DNA from: Candidatus Aalborgiella aggregata
GTDB lineage: Bacteria > Pseudomonadota > Gammaproteobacteria > Burkholderiales > Burkholderiaceae_C
Length of the DNA: 64,000 nucleotides
Reading direction: 5' to 3'
Assembly (NCBI GenBank): GCA_016705065.1
Contig: JADIYY010000002.1
Span: forward strand, 62,001 to 126,000
Both the position numbers and the translations under genes were made by a program. Under the pieces are notes generated by a model. It was not told the origin of the DNA. It ran no database searches and was given only the letters and a program-made list of their open reading frames with translations. Below, piece by piece: positions 27,153-35,689 of the stretch. Each line of letters starts with the position of its first letter. Position 1 is the first letter of the stretch.

Positions 27153-27932
27153 ATGGCACAGTGGATTGCATATACACATCAAAACCAACATGGTTTTGGC
27201 AAGTTGGCAGGAGAGGACATACAAGTTCACACCGGCAATCTGTTTCAAAACCCACAGCCCAATGGCATGGTGTTGAAACTGTCTGAAGTTGAAATCACCC
27301 TACCCTGCCAGCCCAGCAAACTGATTGGCTTGTGGAACAACTACCACGCGCAAGCGGCAAAACAAAATCTCAGCACACCCGCAGAGCCGCTGTACTTCAT
27401 CAAAGCCGCCAGCAGCTATTTGGCACATGGGCAAAGCATCACCACACCCGCGCATTACGATGGCCGTGTGGTGTACGAAGGTGAACTGGGCATTGTGATA
27501 GGCCAAATCTGCAAAAACGCCGACGAGACGCAAGCGCAAAGCGCCATTTTTGGCTACACCTGCATCAACGATGTCACCGCGCTGGACTTGCTGAACAAAG
27601 ACGCTTCGTTCGCGCAATGGACACGTGCCAAGAGCTTTGACACCTTTGGTGTGTTTGGCCCTTGTATTGCTACCGATTTGGATTGGGCCACGCTGTCGGT
27701 GCAAACCTTGATCAATGGCCGCGAGCGCCAAAACTATCCGTGCAGCGACATGATTTTCAGCCCAGCGCAAATCGTCTCTCACTTGTCCAAAGAGATGACG
27801 CTGATGCCGGGTGATATCATCGCTTGCGGTACTTCTTTGGGAGTTTTGCCCATGAAAGCGGGTACCGTGGTCGAGGTGGTCATCAGCGGCATCGGCACAC
27901 TTCGCAACACTTTTGGAAACCAAACAGCATGA
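27153..27932 (+). CDS. Fumarylacetoacetate hydrolase (FAH) family protein
   Basis: A 259-residue protein with the FAH fold: KLIGLWNNYHAQAAK, EPLYFIKAASSYLAHG, and metal-ligand segments VVYEGELGIVIG and FGYTCINDVTALDL, then SFDTFGVFGPCI and GDIIACGTSLGV. FAH-family enzymes hydrolyse or decarboxylate 2-oxo acid or acylpyruvate substrates in the cytoplasm. It lies 38 bases after tctA and overlaps the next gene by four bases (ATGA), so it belongs to the tct operon. The substrate cannot be named from the sequence. Confidence 0.87.
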   Translation: MAQWIAYTHQNQHGFGKLAGEDIQVHTGNLFQNPQPNGMVLKLSEVEITLPCQPSKLIGLWNNYHAQAAKQNLSTPAEPLYFIKAASSYLAHGQSITTPAHYDGRVVYEGELGIVIGQICKNADETQAQSAIFGYTCINDVTALDLLNKDASFAQWTRAKSFDTFGVFGPCIATDLDWATLSVQTLINGRERQNYPCSDMIFSPAQIVSHLSKEMTLMPGDIIACGTSLGVLPMKAGTVVEVVISGIGTLRNTFGNQTA

Positions 27933-28942
27933 AAATTTGTATCGTAGGCGCTGGTGCCATTGGCGGCATGTTGGGCGTGAAACTGGCATTGACGGGCAAC
28001 GACGTCACCTTGATTTTGCGCGGCGCGAATTTGGAAGCCGTTAAAGCCAATGGCTTGACCCTGATTGAAGAAAATGGCAACGAGTTAGTCGCCAAGCCCA
28101 TCAAGGCCACATCGGTCATTGCCGAAGCCGGCCTGCAAGACGTGATCATTCTGGCGCTCAAAGCGCACCAAGTCAGCGCTGTGGCTGCCGATTTGCCCGC
28201 ACTCATGCACGCAGGCACACGCGTGGTGACCATGCAAAACGGCATACCGTGGTGGTACTTCCACAAAATACCAGGCGAGTTGTCGCAACCCTATTTGGGC
28301 AAGCCCGTGCAAGCGGTGGACCCCGACGGCAACATCGCCAAACACATCCCCATCGACAGTGTGATTGGCAGCGTGGTTTACCCTGCCAGTGAAGTGATTC
28401 GCCCGGGTGTGATCAAAGTGATTGAAGGCAACCGCTTCACATTGGGCGAGATTGACGGCAGCGACACACCGAGCATTCGCGCCATCAGCGACGCGTTCAA
28501 AGCGGCTGGTTTCAAAGCACCGGTGTCCAATGACATTCGCTCTGAAATTTGGCTCAAGGTCTGGGGCAATTTGAGCTTCAACCCCATCAGCGCATTGACG
28601 CACGCCACGCTGGAAGACATTTGCGTTTTCCCCGCCACGCGCGAACTGGCAGCCAACATGATGACCGAGGCGCAAAACATTGGTGCCAAACTCGGTGTGC
28701 AGTTCAAAGTCAGTTTAGAAAAGCGCATCGCCGGCGCACAAGCAGTGGGACAACACAAAACATCCATGTTGCAAGACGTGGAAGCGGGTCGCCAGCTTGA
28801 ACTGCAAGCCTTGGTAGGCGCAGTAATAGAGCTTGGTCAAATCACCGACACACCCACTCCTACCATTAAAGCCGTTTATGCCTTGACCAGCTTGCTGGCG
28901 AAAAACTTGGCCGACCACAACGCCAAGCTCAGCATTTCATAA
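27929..28942 (+). CDS. 2-dehydropantoate 2-reductase family protein (PanE/ApbA-like)
   Basis: The 337-residue protein opens with MKICIVGAGAIGGMLGVKLA, the Rossmann NADPH-binding loop, followed by VVTMQNGIPWW and the C-terminal helical domain with SEIWLKVWGNLSFNPISALT, where the family's catalytic Lys lies. Within a transport/catabolism operon, rather than beside pan genes, it may reduce a different 2-oxo acid. The ATG at 27929 overlaps the FAH stop. It is intact. Confidence 0.86.
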   Translation: MKICIVGAGAIGGMLGVKLALTGNDVTLILRGANLEAVKANGLTLIEENGNELVAKPIKATSVIAEAGLQDVIILALKAHQVSAVAADLPALMHAGTRVVTMQNGIPWWYFHKIPGELSQPYLGKPVQAVDPDGNIAKHIPIDSVIGSVVYPASEVIRPGVIKVIEGNRFTLGEIDGSDTPSIRAISDAFKAAGFKAPVSNDIRSEIWLKVWGNLSFNPISALTHATLEDICVFPATRELAANMMTEAQNIGAKLGVQFKVSLEKRIAGAQAVGQHKTSMLQDVEAGRQLELQALVGAVIELGQITDTPTPTIKAVYALTSLLAKNLADHNAKLSIS

Positions 28943-28981
28943 TTCATACAAACTATTTTTTAACTTTACCTGCTTATCACC

Positions 28982-30520
28982 ATGACACACTTCACCACCC
29001 TATCGGACATGATCGCCATCCACGCCAAGGCCACGCCAGACGCGGTAGCCATCACTGGCCCATCAGCCACACCCTTGAGCTACGCCGGCATGCAAGCCTT
29101 GATCAACAACACCATGCAAACCCTGAACGACATGGGCATTGGCCGTGGTGACCGCGTGGGTATTGTGTTGCCCAATTGCCCAGAGATGGCCACCGCATTT
29201 GTCGCAGTGGCAAGCGCCTGTACTGCAGCACCACTGAACATGGCTTACCGCGCCGACGAGTTTGAGTTTTACTTGAGCGATTTGAAAGCCAAAGCCTTGA
29301 TCGTGGCCGCTGGTGGTGAAACACCCGCACGCGAAGTCGCCGCCAAATTGGGCGTGGCGGTGTTGGAACTGAACCCTCAGCCTGAAAAAGGCGCGGGCAC
29401 GTTCACCCTCAGCACCACTGCCAAGATCGATGGCACGAATGTCAAAAAAGGTTTGGCACAGGCTGACGATGTGGCGCTGATTTTGCACACATCGGGCACC
29501 ACCTCACGCCCGAAAATTGTGCCGCTGACACACCGCAACGTGTGCGCTTCAGCGCGCAGCATCAGCGGTATTTTGAAGCTCACCGCCGCCGACCGTGGCT
29601 TGCACGTCATGCCGCTTTTTCACATCCACGGTTTAATAGCCGGCGTGTTGGCACCCATGGCTGTGGGCAGCGCCACCTTCTGCACACCGGGCTTTAATGC
29701 GCTGAAATTCTTTGGCTGGATGAAAGAATGCAAACCCACTTGGTACACCGCCGTGCCCACCATGCACCAAACCATTTTGTCGCGCGCGGCAAACAACATG
29801 GACATCATTGAAGCCAACCCGCTGCGCTTCTTGCGTTCATCGTCTTCATCCATGCCAACACAGGTGATTGCCGAGTTGGAAAAAGTTTTCAAAGCACCAT
29901 TGATTGAAGCCTACGGCATGACCGAAGCATCGCACCAAATGGCCTGCAACCCACTGCCACCCGCCAAGCGCATTCCAGGCTCTGTGGGCGTTGCAGCAGG
30001 CCCTGAAATCGCCATCATGGACACCGCAGGCAACTTGCTGCCTGCCGACACCATTGGCGAAGTGGTGATTCGCGGTGAAAACGTCACGCTGGGCTACGAG
30101 AACAACGACAAAGCCAATGCCGAAGGCTTCACCAACGGCTGGTTCCGCACCGGTGACCAAGGCCAGTTGTCTGCCGATGGTTATTTGACGCTGACCGGCC
30201 GCTTGAAAGAAATCATCAACCGCGGTGGCGAAAAAATTTCCCCACTGGAAGTGGACGAAGTGCTGATGGACCACCCTGCCGTGATGCAAGTCGTCACCTT
30301 TGCCATGCCACACGCCAAGCTGGGCGAAGACGTGGCCGCCTGTGTGGTGCTGCGCGAAGGCAAAGAGTTGACCGAGCGCGAACTGCGCGACTTTGCGGGC
30401 ACCAAACTGGCCAACTTCAAAGTGCCCAGCAAAATCCTCTTCATGGCCGAAATACCGAAAGGCGCGACAGGTAAATTACAACGCATTGGCTTGGCCGCCA
30501 AGCTGGGTTTAACCGCTTAA
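28982..30520 (+). CDS. AMP-dependent acyl-CoA synthetase, oxalyl-CoA synthetase (AAE3/Pcs60)-like
   Basis: A 512-residue ANL-superfamily ligase. The ATP loop is LILHTSGTTSRPKIVPLTHR, the adenylation motif is EAYGMTEASHQMACNPLPP, GWFRTGDQG precedes the hinge, and the C-terminal catalytic Lys lies in PKGATGKLQRI. The TSGTTSRPK form and the MACNPLPP segment are reminiscent of oxalate-CoA ligases (AAE3, Pcs60); that assignment is tentative. As last gene of the tct operon it probably activates the imported acid or its product with CoA. A terminator hairpin and repeat R6 follow. Confidence 0.85.
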   Translation: MTHFTTLSDMIAIHAKATPDAVAITGPSATPLSYAGMQALINNTMQTLNDMGIGRGDRVGIVLPNCPEMATAFVAVASACTAAPLNMAYRADEFEFYLSDLKAKALIVAAGGETPAREVAAKLGVAVLELNPQPEKGAGTFTLSTTAKIDGTNVKKGLAQADDVALILHTSGTTSRPKIVPLTHRNVCASARSISGILKLTAADRGLHVMPLFHIHGLIAGVLAPMAVGSATFCTPGFNALKFFGWMKECKPTWYTAVPTMHQTILSRAANNMDIIEANPLRFLRSSSSSMPTQVIAELEKVFKAPLIEAYGMTEASHQMACNPLPPAKRIPGSVGVAAGPEIAIMDTAGNLLPADTIGEVVIRGENVTLGYENNDKANAEGFTNGWFRTGDQGQLSADGYLTLTGRLKEIINRGGEKISPLEVDEVLMDHPAVMQVVTFAMPHAKLGEDVAACVVLREGKELTERELRDFAGTKLANFKVPSKILFMAEIPKGATGKLQRIGLAAKLGLTA

Positions 30521-30557
30521 TCAATTAAGCACAGACAAACAAGCAACAACGAAAAAA

Positions 30558-30590
30558 AACGCCGCCAGCGAGAGCTGTGCGGCGTTTTTA
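30558..30590 (+). terminator. Rho-independent terminator after the acyl-CoA synthetase gene
   Basis: Stem AACGCCGC (30558-30565) pairs with GCGGCGTT (30579-30586), then a T run. It lies about 40 bases after the operon's last stop. Repeat R6 begins within the T run. Confidence 0.85.
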
Positions 30591-30650
30591 TATGAAAAAT
30601 CGGCCTCTAGCCGGCGTATTGATTGCCTAGAGTGCTATTGTATTGATAGC
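30586..30650 (+). repeat. Intergenic repeat family, copy R6
   Basis: TTTTATATGAAAAATCGGCC, then TCTAGCCGGCGTATTGATTG and CCTAGAGTGCTATTGTATTG, ending ATAGC. This copy shows both inverted repeats clearly: CTCTAG with CTAGAG, and GCTAT with ATAGC. Confidence 0.92.
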
Positions 30651-30675
30651 ATCTGTCGATACAGATTGCAAACTG

Positions 30676-31566
30676 TTATGGTTTGAGCACTTGCGCCAAA
30701 AACCCTGCGGTGGCATTTCTGGCGGCATTGAAATTGAGCAAGGTATGTGGCGCATCGGGTATCAATACGACAGATGCCACAGCGTTACCTTTCAGTGCCG
30801 CGCCACAATGCCCTGCCGCGCTGGCATTGCCCAACCAGCTGTTGGATTTGGAAAAGAACGGGTCGGTAGAGCTGATGATGTTCAACACCGGCTTGCCCGC
30901 TTCAAAAGCGTTCTGCGGGTCTTTCACAAAATAATTGTTTTCACAACTCCATGCATAGAGCATGCGTGCGGCAAATTCTTTGCCAGTGTAGCGCGCCACT
31001 GGCACACTGCCTTCGCTGGTGCCAGCCAGCACCATTTGGTTGGCATCTGCCCACGATTGCGTTTTCAAAGCGGCTAACACGGGTGCAATTTCTGATGCGC
31101 GCAAGGCATGAATGCGTTCGTACGAATCCACATCGATGGGTGATTTGTAAGTCACATGGTTGGGCAAGCTGAATGAATTGGGTGCCACGCTGGCATAGCC
31201 CAAAGTTGCCAGCCATTGCTGCCATTCGCCAATGGCTTTCAAGCCCAAGCCGGACGAACCGTGCATGAACACCACCACTGGCACTTTGCCGCCATTGAGC
31301 TTGGGCACGTCTTTGAGCTTGCCGGTGAACACCGCGCCGCCTGTGGCTTTGGCGGGTAACACCACGTCTGCCAACTGCGCCGATGCCAACAAAGATTCTG
31401 CCGTGTGCACCCATGCTGTGCCCATGATTTCACCTTTGGGGGTGGCTGGTGCGGCCGGTGCGGATGTTTGCGCCACCGCTGTCAAACTGCATGCTAGCAA
31501 TATCGCTGCCACATAGGTTTTGTTATTTCCTGGTACATGTTTTGTCGGTTTGATAATTGATGGCAT
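30676..31566 (-). CDS. Exported alpha/beta hydrolase (dienelactone-hydrolase-like)
   Basis: The 296-residue protein has a signal peptide (AAILLACSLTAVAQT) and an alpha/beta hydrolase fold: VPVVVFMHGSSGLGLKAIGE (oxyanion loop), the nucleophile elbow AGTSEGS, and a late PDAPHTLLN containing the probable catalytic His. GGGGAAA precedes ATG 31566. The substrate is unknown. It converges with the acyl-CoA synthetase gene; repeat R6 and a terminator lie between. Confidence 0.82.
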   Translation of the reverse strand: MPSIIKPTKHVPGNNKTYVAAILLACSLTAVAQTSAPAAPATPKGEIMGTAWVHTAESLLASAQLADVVLPAKATGGAVFTGKLKDVPKLNGGKVPVVVFMHGSSGLGLKAIGEWQQWLATLGYASVAPNSFSLPNHVTYKSPIDVDSYERIHALRASEIAPVLAALKTQSWADANQMVLAGTSEGSVPVARYTGKEFAARMLYAWSCENNYFVKDPQNAFEAGKPVLNIISSTDPFFSKSNSWLGNASAAGHCGAALKGNAVASVVLIPDAPHTLLNFNAARNATAGFLAQVLKP

Positions 31567-31612
31567 GGTTTCCCCTTTGTATGGTTGTTGTGACGACTGC
31601 ATAGGCATGATA

Positions 31613-32289
31613 CTAGAGTACGCTGGCTTGATTAGGTTTGGGCTTATTCGCGTAGCTCACCGCCAACTCGTCAGCGGGCAGGCGTTGCATAAAGGCCATG
31701 CTGTCTTTGGCGGTGGCGTTTAGCCAATCGTCATACTGTTGTGGCTGCAACATTACCACCATGCGCTTTTCGTCGGCTGGGCGGTGAAAGTTTTGAAACA
31801 CGGCATGGCCATCGGCGTTGATGGTCAGCATGGTGAAGCTGTAGCCAATCACGCCATCGCTGTCCACCGTTTGCGTCCACAGGCCTGCGATACCCATAGG
31901 CTGACCATCAGCACGCGCAATGCGGGCGGGCACGGCTTTGCCACTGCGCCAATCGGGTTCATAGATCGCTTCAGCGGGGACGATGCAATGCAAGGCTTGC
32001 CGCCACGCATCGCGGTAGGTCGGCTTTTCGGCCACGGTCTCAACCCGTGCGTTGTAGGTTTTCAGCCCCAGCTTGGCGTATTTCGCGTCCTTCGCTGCCC
32101 ACTGCGGCACCATGCCAAACTTGCCCACGCGCGCTGTGCGTTGATTATTTGCGGGCTTGCTTTGTCTTGCAACACAAAGCTACTCGGATAAGCCGGCCAC
32201 ACGCTGCCCCTGCCGCCACTGGGCATGGCTGCACCAAAGGTATCGGCAAAGCGAATCGGGTCCAACAGGCCATCAAAATTGCTGCACAT
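31613..32289 (-). pseudogene. yedK: SOS response-associated peptidase (YedK/HMCES family), frameshifted
   Basis: The N-terminal frame from ATG 32289 begins MCSNFDGLLDP with the catalytic Cys2 that crosslinks abasic DNA. It runs out of register after INAQRA. The rest, KFGMVPQWAAKDAKYAK, the Asn in TYNARVETVAEKP and the Glu in CIVPAEAIYEP, lies in another frame ending at 31613. Restoring one G near 32129 (GCGCGTGGG to GCGCGGTGGG) joins them into about 225 residues. YedK protects abasic sites in single-stranded DNA. As read, the active Cys is separated from the Asn and Glu residues, so the protein would be inactive. Confidence 0.85.
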
Positions 32290-32354
32290 GGAAAGCATCG
32301 TACCACCCAGCACCAGGCATGAAATAAGGCACTTTTGCAACACACGATTTACCC

Positions 32355-32412
32355 AAGGGTAAACCCCATTTTGCTTTCAGTCAAAATTGTTAACAATCTT
32401 ATCGTTAACAAA
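32355..32412 (+). promoter_or_regulatory. Palindromic motif and paired GTTAAC sites upstream of the biotin-carrier operon
   Basis: AAGGGTAAACCCC at 32355-32367 matches motifs upstream of tctC and the LivK-type receptor. It is followed by TTGTTAACAA (32387-32396), a perfect palindrome, and CGTTAACAAA (32403-32412), with the GTTAAC cores 15 bases apart. The latter two could be an operator for the GntR regulator of the operon; binding is inferred. Confidence 0.5.
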
Positions 32413-32428
32413 AATAGAGGTGTTTACC

Positions 32429-32638
32429 ATGAAAGTGTTATCCGAAGTAACCGGTTCAGTTTGGAAAGTGGAAGTCGCTGTAGGTCAACAAGTGGCCGAA
32501 GGCGACACTTTGATCATCGTCGAATCGATGAAAATGGAAATTCCTGTCAGCGCGCCCAAAGCGGGCACCGTGACCGACATTTATACAGCCGAAGGTGAAG
32601 CCGTCACCGATGGTCAAGTGCTTGTCATTCTGAGCTAA
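32429..32638 (+). CDS. Biotin/lipoyl carrier protein (small biotin carboxyl carrier)
   Basis: A 69-residue protein that is almost only a biotinyl domain, with the attachment site ESMKME (Lys35) and the usual hairpin glycines (GDTLIIV, SAPKAGTV). It would carry CO2 on biotin between partner enzymes. AGAGG precedes ATG 32429. It opens an operon with a GntR regulator, a CoA-transferase, a TctC receptor and a carboxyltransferase. No biotin carboxylase gene is present nearby. Confidence 0.93.
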   Translation: MKVLSEVTGSVWKVEVAVGQQVAEGDTLIIVESMKMEIPVSAPKAGTVTDIYTAEGEAVTDGQVLVILS

Positions 32639-32648
32639 CAGCGCCAGC

Positions 32649-33383
32649 ATGAAACCATTGGACAAAACGGGTGACATCTTTTCCCACTGGGAAAGCGCAG
32701 TTGCATTTCGTTTGTTTGCCGATCAAGCTGATCTCACGCTGACCATTCCTGAGCAAATTGCAGCGAAAGTTGGAGACCGTATTTTGTCAGGTGCAATGGC
32801 TCCGGGTGAGCGCATTGGTGAACAAGAATTGGCGGACGAATTTGCTGTGAGTCGAGGCCCCGTGCGAGAAGCGATTCGCATTTTGGAACGCGAAGGTTTA
32901 ACCACCATCTTGGCGCGGCGCGGCGCGATTGTTACCGAGTTGAGCATCAGTGAATTGAAAGATTTGCTCGAAATTCGTTCAGGTTTATTTGAGTTGGTGA
33001 CACGCAAATTGGCTGCCAACCCATCACCAGATGTAATCGCCATGCTCGAAGCGGGTGTGGCACGCTTGAACCTGTTGGCGCAAACACCCGATGCGGGTGA
33101 CGCCTATGCCGAAGCCGCATACCGTTTGCTGATTTTGTGCGCGCGCCATTCAGGTAATCGCCGCTTGCACAGCATGTTGACCGCTTTGTCCTTGCAAACC
33201 CTGCGCTACAGCAAACTGGGATTGGCCAGTCTGGAGCGTCGCCAACGATCTGCCAATTTGTGGCGCCAAGCCACCGATGCGCTGCGCATGGGCGATGTCG
33301 ATAAAGCCGTGGCTTTGACACGCATACGCATTGATGAATCAGGCGCTGAAACCATTCGCCAATTAGAAAGTACCTCCTCATGA
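32649..33383 (+). CDS. GntR family regulator (FadR/FCD type)
   Basis: The 244-residue protein has a GntR winged helix at about residues 33-100 (AAKVGDRILSGAMAPGERIG, LADEFAVSRGPVREAIRIL, EREGLTTILARRGAIV) and an all-helical FCD-type ligand domain after it. It starts 10 bases after the carrier gene and overlaps the CoA-transferase by four bases (ATGA). Its position inside the operon suggests local control in response to the imported acid or its CoA ester. Confidence 0.92.
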   Translation: MKPLDKTGDIFSHWESAVAFRLFADQADLTLTIPEQIAAKVGDRILSGAMAPGERIGEQELADEFAVSRGPVREAIRILEREGLTTILARRGAIVTELSISELKDLLEIRSGLFELVTRKLAANPSPDVIAMLEAGVARLNLLAQTPDAGDAYAEAAYRLLILCARHSGNRRLHSMLTALSLQTLRYSKLGLASLERRQRSANLWRQATDALRMGDVDKAVALTRIRIDESGAETIRQLESTSS

Positions 33384-34600
33384 CCGATACCACAGCCACA
33401 GGCCCATTGCTTGGCCTCAAAGTAATTGAAATTTGCACCACCATCGCCGGTCCAGCCTGTGCCCGTTTGTTGGCAGACATGGGAGCTGAGGTCATCAAAA
33501 TCGAGCCGCCCGAAGGCGACCCTGTGCGCCAAATGGGGCAACATTACCAAGGCGAATCGCTGTATGCGGCATCCATCTTACGCAACAAACGTTCCATCGT
33601 GTTGGACCTTAAAACACCTGAGGGCAGACAAGTTGCCGCAGACCTGATTGCCCAAGCCGACATCTTGGTTGAGAACAACCGCCCAGGTGTGCTGGAGCGT
33701 TTGAACCTAGGCTACGACACCCTTTCAGCGCGCAACCCTGGTTTGGTGATGGTTCGCATCAGTGGTTACGGCCAAACAGGCCCGTACCACGAACGCCCAG
33801 GCTACGGCGCCATTTGTGAAGCCGTTGCAGGCGTGCGCCACATGACGGGTGACCCTGATCGACCACCCGCACGCGTGGCGCTGGCGACGACCGATTACCT
33901 TTCATCCGTACACGCCGCATTTGGCGCGGTTGCCGCCATTCATGCACGGCAGCGCACTGGCAAAGGCCAGGTTGTTGATGTGGCCTTGTACGAAGCCGCT
34001 TACACCCAAATGGAGCCTGTTGTACCTGCCTATGAAAAGCTGGGTGTCATACCCCAACGCGAAGGCAGCAATTTGCCATCAATGGCGCCCAATAGCTCTT
34101 ACCCCACTCGCGATGGTGCTTGGGTATTGATAGCCGCCAACAGCCAACCCACATGGCGCAGACTGGTGGCCTTGATGCAGCAACCAGAACTGTTGACCGA
34201 CCCCCGATTCGAAACCATACAAGCCCGCGGTCTGCCAGACAATATGCGGGCCATAGATGCCATCGTGGCTGCATGGACGCGCGGCTTTGACGCGGCCGAT
34301 TTGGAAGCCCTGCTGCGCCAAGGTGAACTGCCATGTACCCGCGTGTACACCATTGCCGACATTTATGCCGATCCGCATTTTCAAGAGCGAGACATGCTGG
34401 TGCAAGTGGCCCACCCCGTGTTGGGGCACACCACCCAAACCGGTGTCGTGCCACGCTTCAGCGCCACACCGGGCAACATTCGCCATACCGGACCGAATCT
34501 AGGCGCAGATACCTCCAATGTTTTATCCCAAACACTGGGCTTGTCGGCCAAACGCATTGCGGAATTAAATCAGAGTGGTGCCGTTCACTTACCCACATGA
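33380..34600 (+). CDS. Class III CoA-transferase (CaiB/BaiF family)
   Basis: The 406-residue protein has the CaiB/BaiF N-terminal GLKVIEICTTIAGPACARLL, LADMGAEVIKIEPPEGDPVR, NKRSIVLDLK and the catalytic Asp at about 172 (ALATTDYLSSVHA). It moves CoA between carboxylic acids through an aspartyl-CoA thioester, so in this operon it probably activates the acid captured by the neighbouring TctC receptor. Sequence alone does not identify the acid. Confidence 0.92.
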   Translation: MTDTTATGPLLGLKVIEICTTIAGPACARLLADMGAEVIKIEPPEGDPVRQMGQHYQGESLYAASILRNKRSIVLDLKTPEGRQVAADLIAQADILVENNRPGVLERLNLGYDTLSARNPGLVMVRISGYGQTGPYHERPGYGAICEAVAGVRHMTGDPDRPPARVALATTDYLSSVHAAFGAVAAIHARQRTGKGQVVDVALYEAAYTQMEPVVPAYEKLGVIPQREGSNLPSMAPNSSYPTRDGAWVLIAANSQPTWRRLVALMQQPELLTDPRFETIQARGLPDNMRAIDAIVAAWTRGFDAADLEALLRQGELPCTRVYTIADIYADPHFQERDMLVQVAHPVLGHTTQTGVVPRFSATPGNIRHTGPNLGADTSNVLSQTLGLSAKRIAELNQSGAVHLPT

Positions 34601-34662
34601 CCCAATTAGACCCTTCAAATTCATTTCACTTCATCCCTTCATTTACAGAAAAGAGGTTTCTC

Positions 34663-35689
34663 ATGATGACACCAGCACAACGCCCCTTCCCTGCAACGCA
34701 GGCAAACCCTGCAAACCATCGCCGCAGCCGCAGCCGGCCTGTACTTTGGCCCTTCTGCCTTTGCGCAAATGGGCTGGACACCTTCGCAAAATCTCAATTA
34801 CGTGATTGGTGTAGCACCCGGTGGCTCGGTTGATTTGTATGCGCGTGGAATCAAATCCAGTTTAGAAAACCTGAAACTGGTCAATGGCTTCACTGTGTTG
34901 CCCGACAACAAGCCCGGTGCAGCAGGTTTGCTTTCACTGCAAGTGCTACAGCGCAACCGTGGCAATGCGCACTACATAGGCACTTTTCACACGGGCAGCA
35001 TTGCGGGCCAAGTGGCGGGGGTTCTCAAAGCCGATATGCGCGACTATGTGCCCGTTTCCATGATGGTTGAAGAGACATCCTTGGTTGCAGTGACTGCAGA
35101 TAGTCCTTTGAAATCACTTTCAGATCTCATAGAAAAACTGCGCAAAGATCCAACCAGCCTCAAAATTGCAGTGGCCCCACTCAAAGGTTTAAACACCCAC
35201 TTGGCGATTGCCAAACCCTTGAAAGTGGCGGGCGTGGATGTCAGCAAACTCACCGTGGTGCCGTTTCGTTCGTCAGGCGATTCGATGGTGGCACTCTTGG
35301 GTGGGCACGTCGATGTGGTATCGGCCACCGGCCCCACCGTGGTACCGCAAGCGATCAGTGGCAAAGTGCGCATGTTGGCCAGCGCTGCGCCAGTGCGTGG
35401 TACTGGGCCATTGGCCAATGTAGCCACTTGGCGCGAGCAAGGCGTAGCGGCTGATTACGTCAGCTACAACGGTGTTTTGTTGGCACCGGGAGTGGACGCC
35501 GACCAAATTCGTTTTTGGGAAACGGCTTTGCGCAAAGTGTCTGAATCAACCGAATGGAAAGCGCTGGTTGACAAATCAGGCAACAAACCAATGTTCAAAG
35601 GCTTTGTAGATTCACATCGCTACCTGCAAGCTGAATTGAAAGAAACCCAAGAGCTGTTTGCCGCATTGGGCTTGGGAGCCAGTTTGTGA
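34663..35689 (+). pseudogene. TctC/Bug-family receptor with a frameshift inside its signal peptide
   Basis: The mature part from about 34769 is complete: NYVIGVAPGGSVDLYARGIK, NKPGAAGLLSLQVLQ, and the C-terminal region to 35689. Upstream, ATG 34663/34666 follows AGAGG, but its frame differs from that of the receptor. Removing one C from CCC at 34689-34691 gives a leader with LQRRQTLQTIAAAAAGL and PSAFAQ, that is, a twin-arginine-type signal peptide. As read the receptor would lack a signal peptide and stay in the cytoplasm if translated from ATG 34769. No TctA or TctB accompanies it. Confidence 0.82.

Noticed and set aside
29630..29660. TAGCCGGCGT in the acyl-CoA synthetase gene as another repeat copy
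   Set aside because: Similarity stops after about 12 bases and the encoded protein is ordinary for the family.
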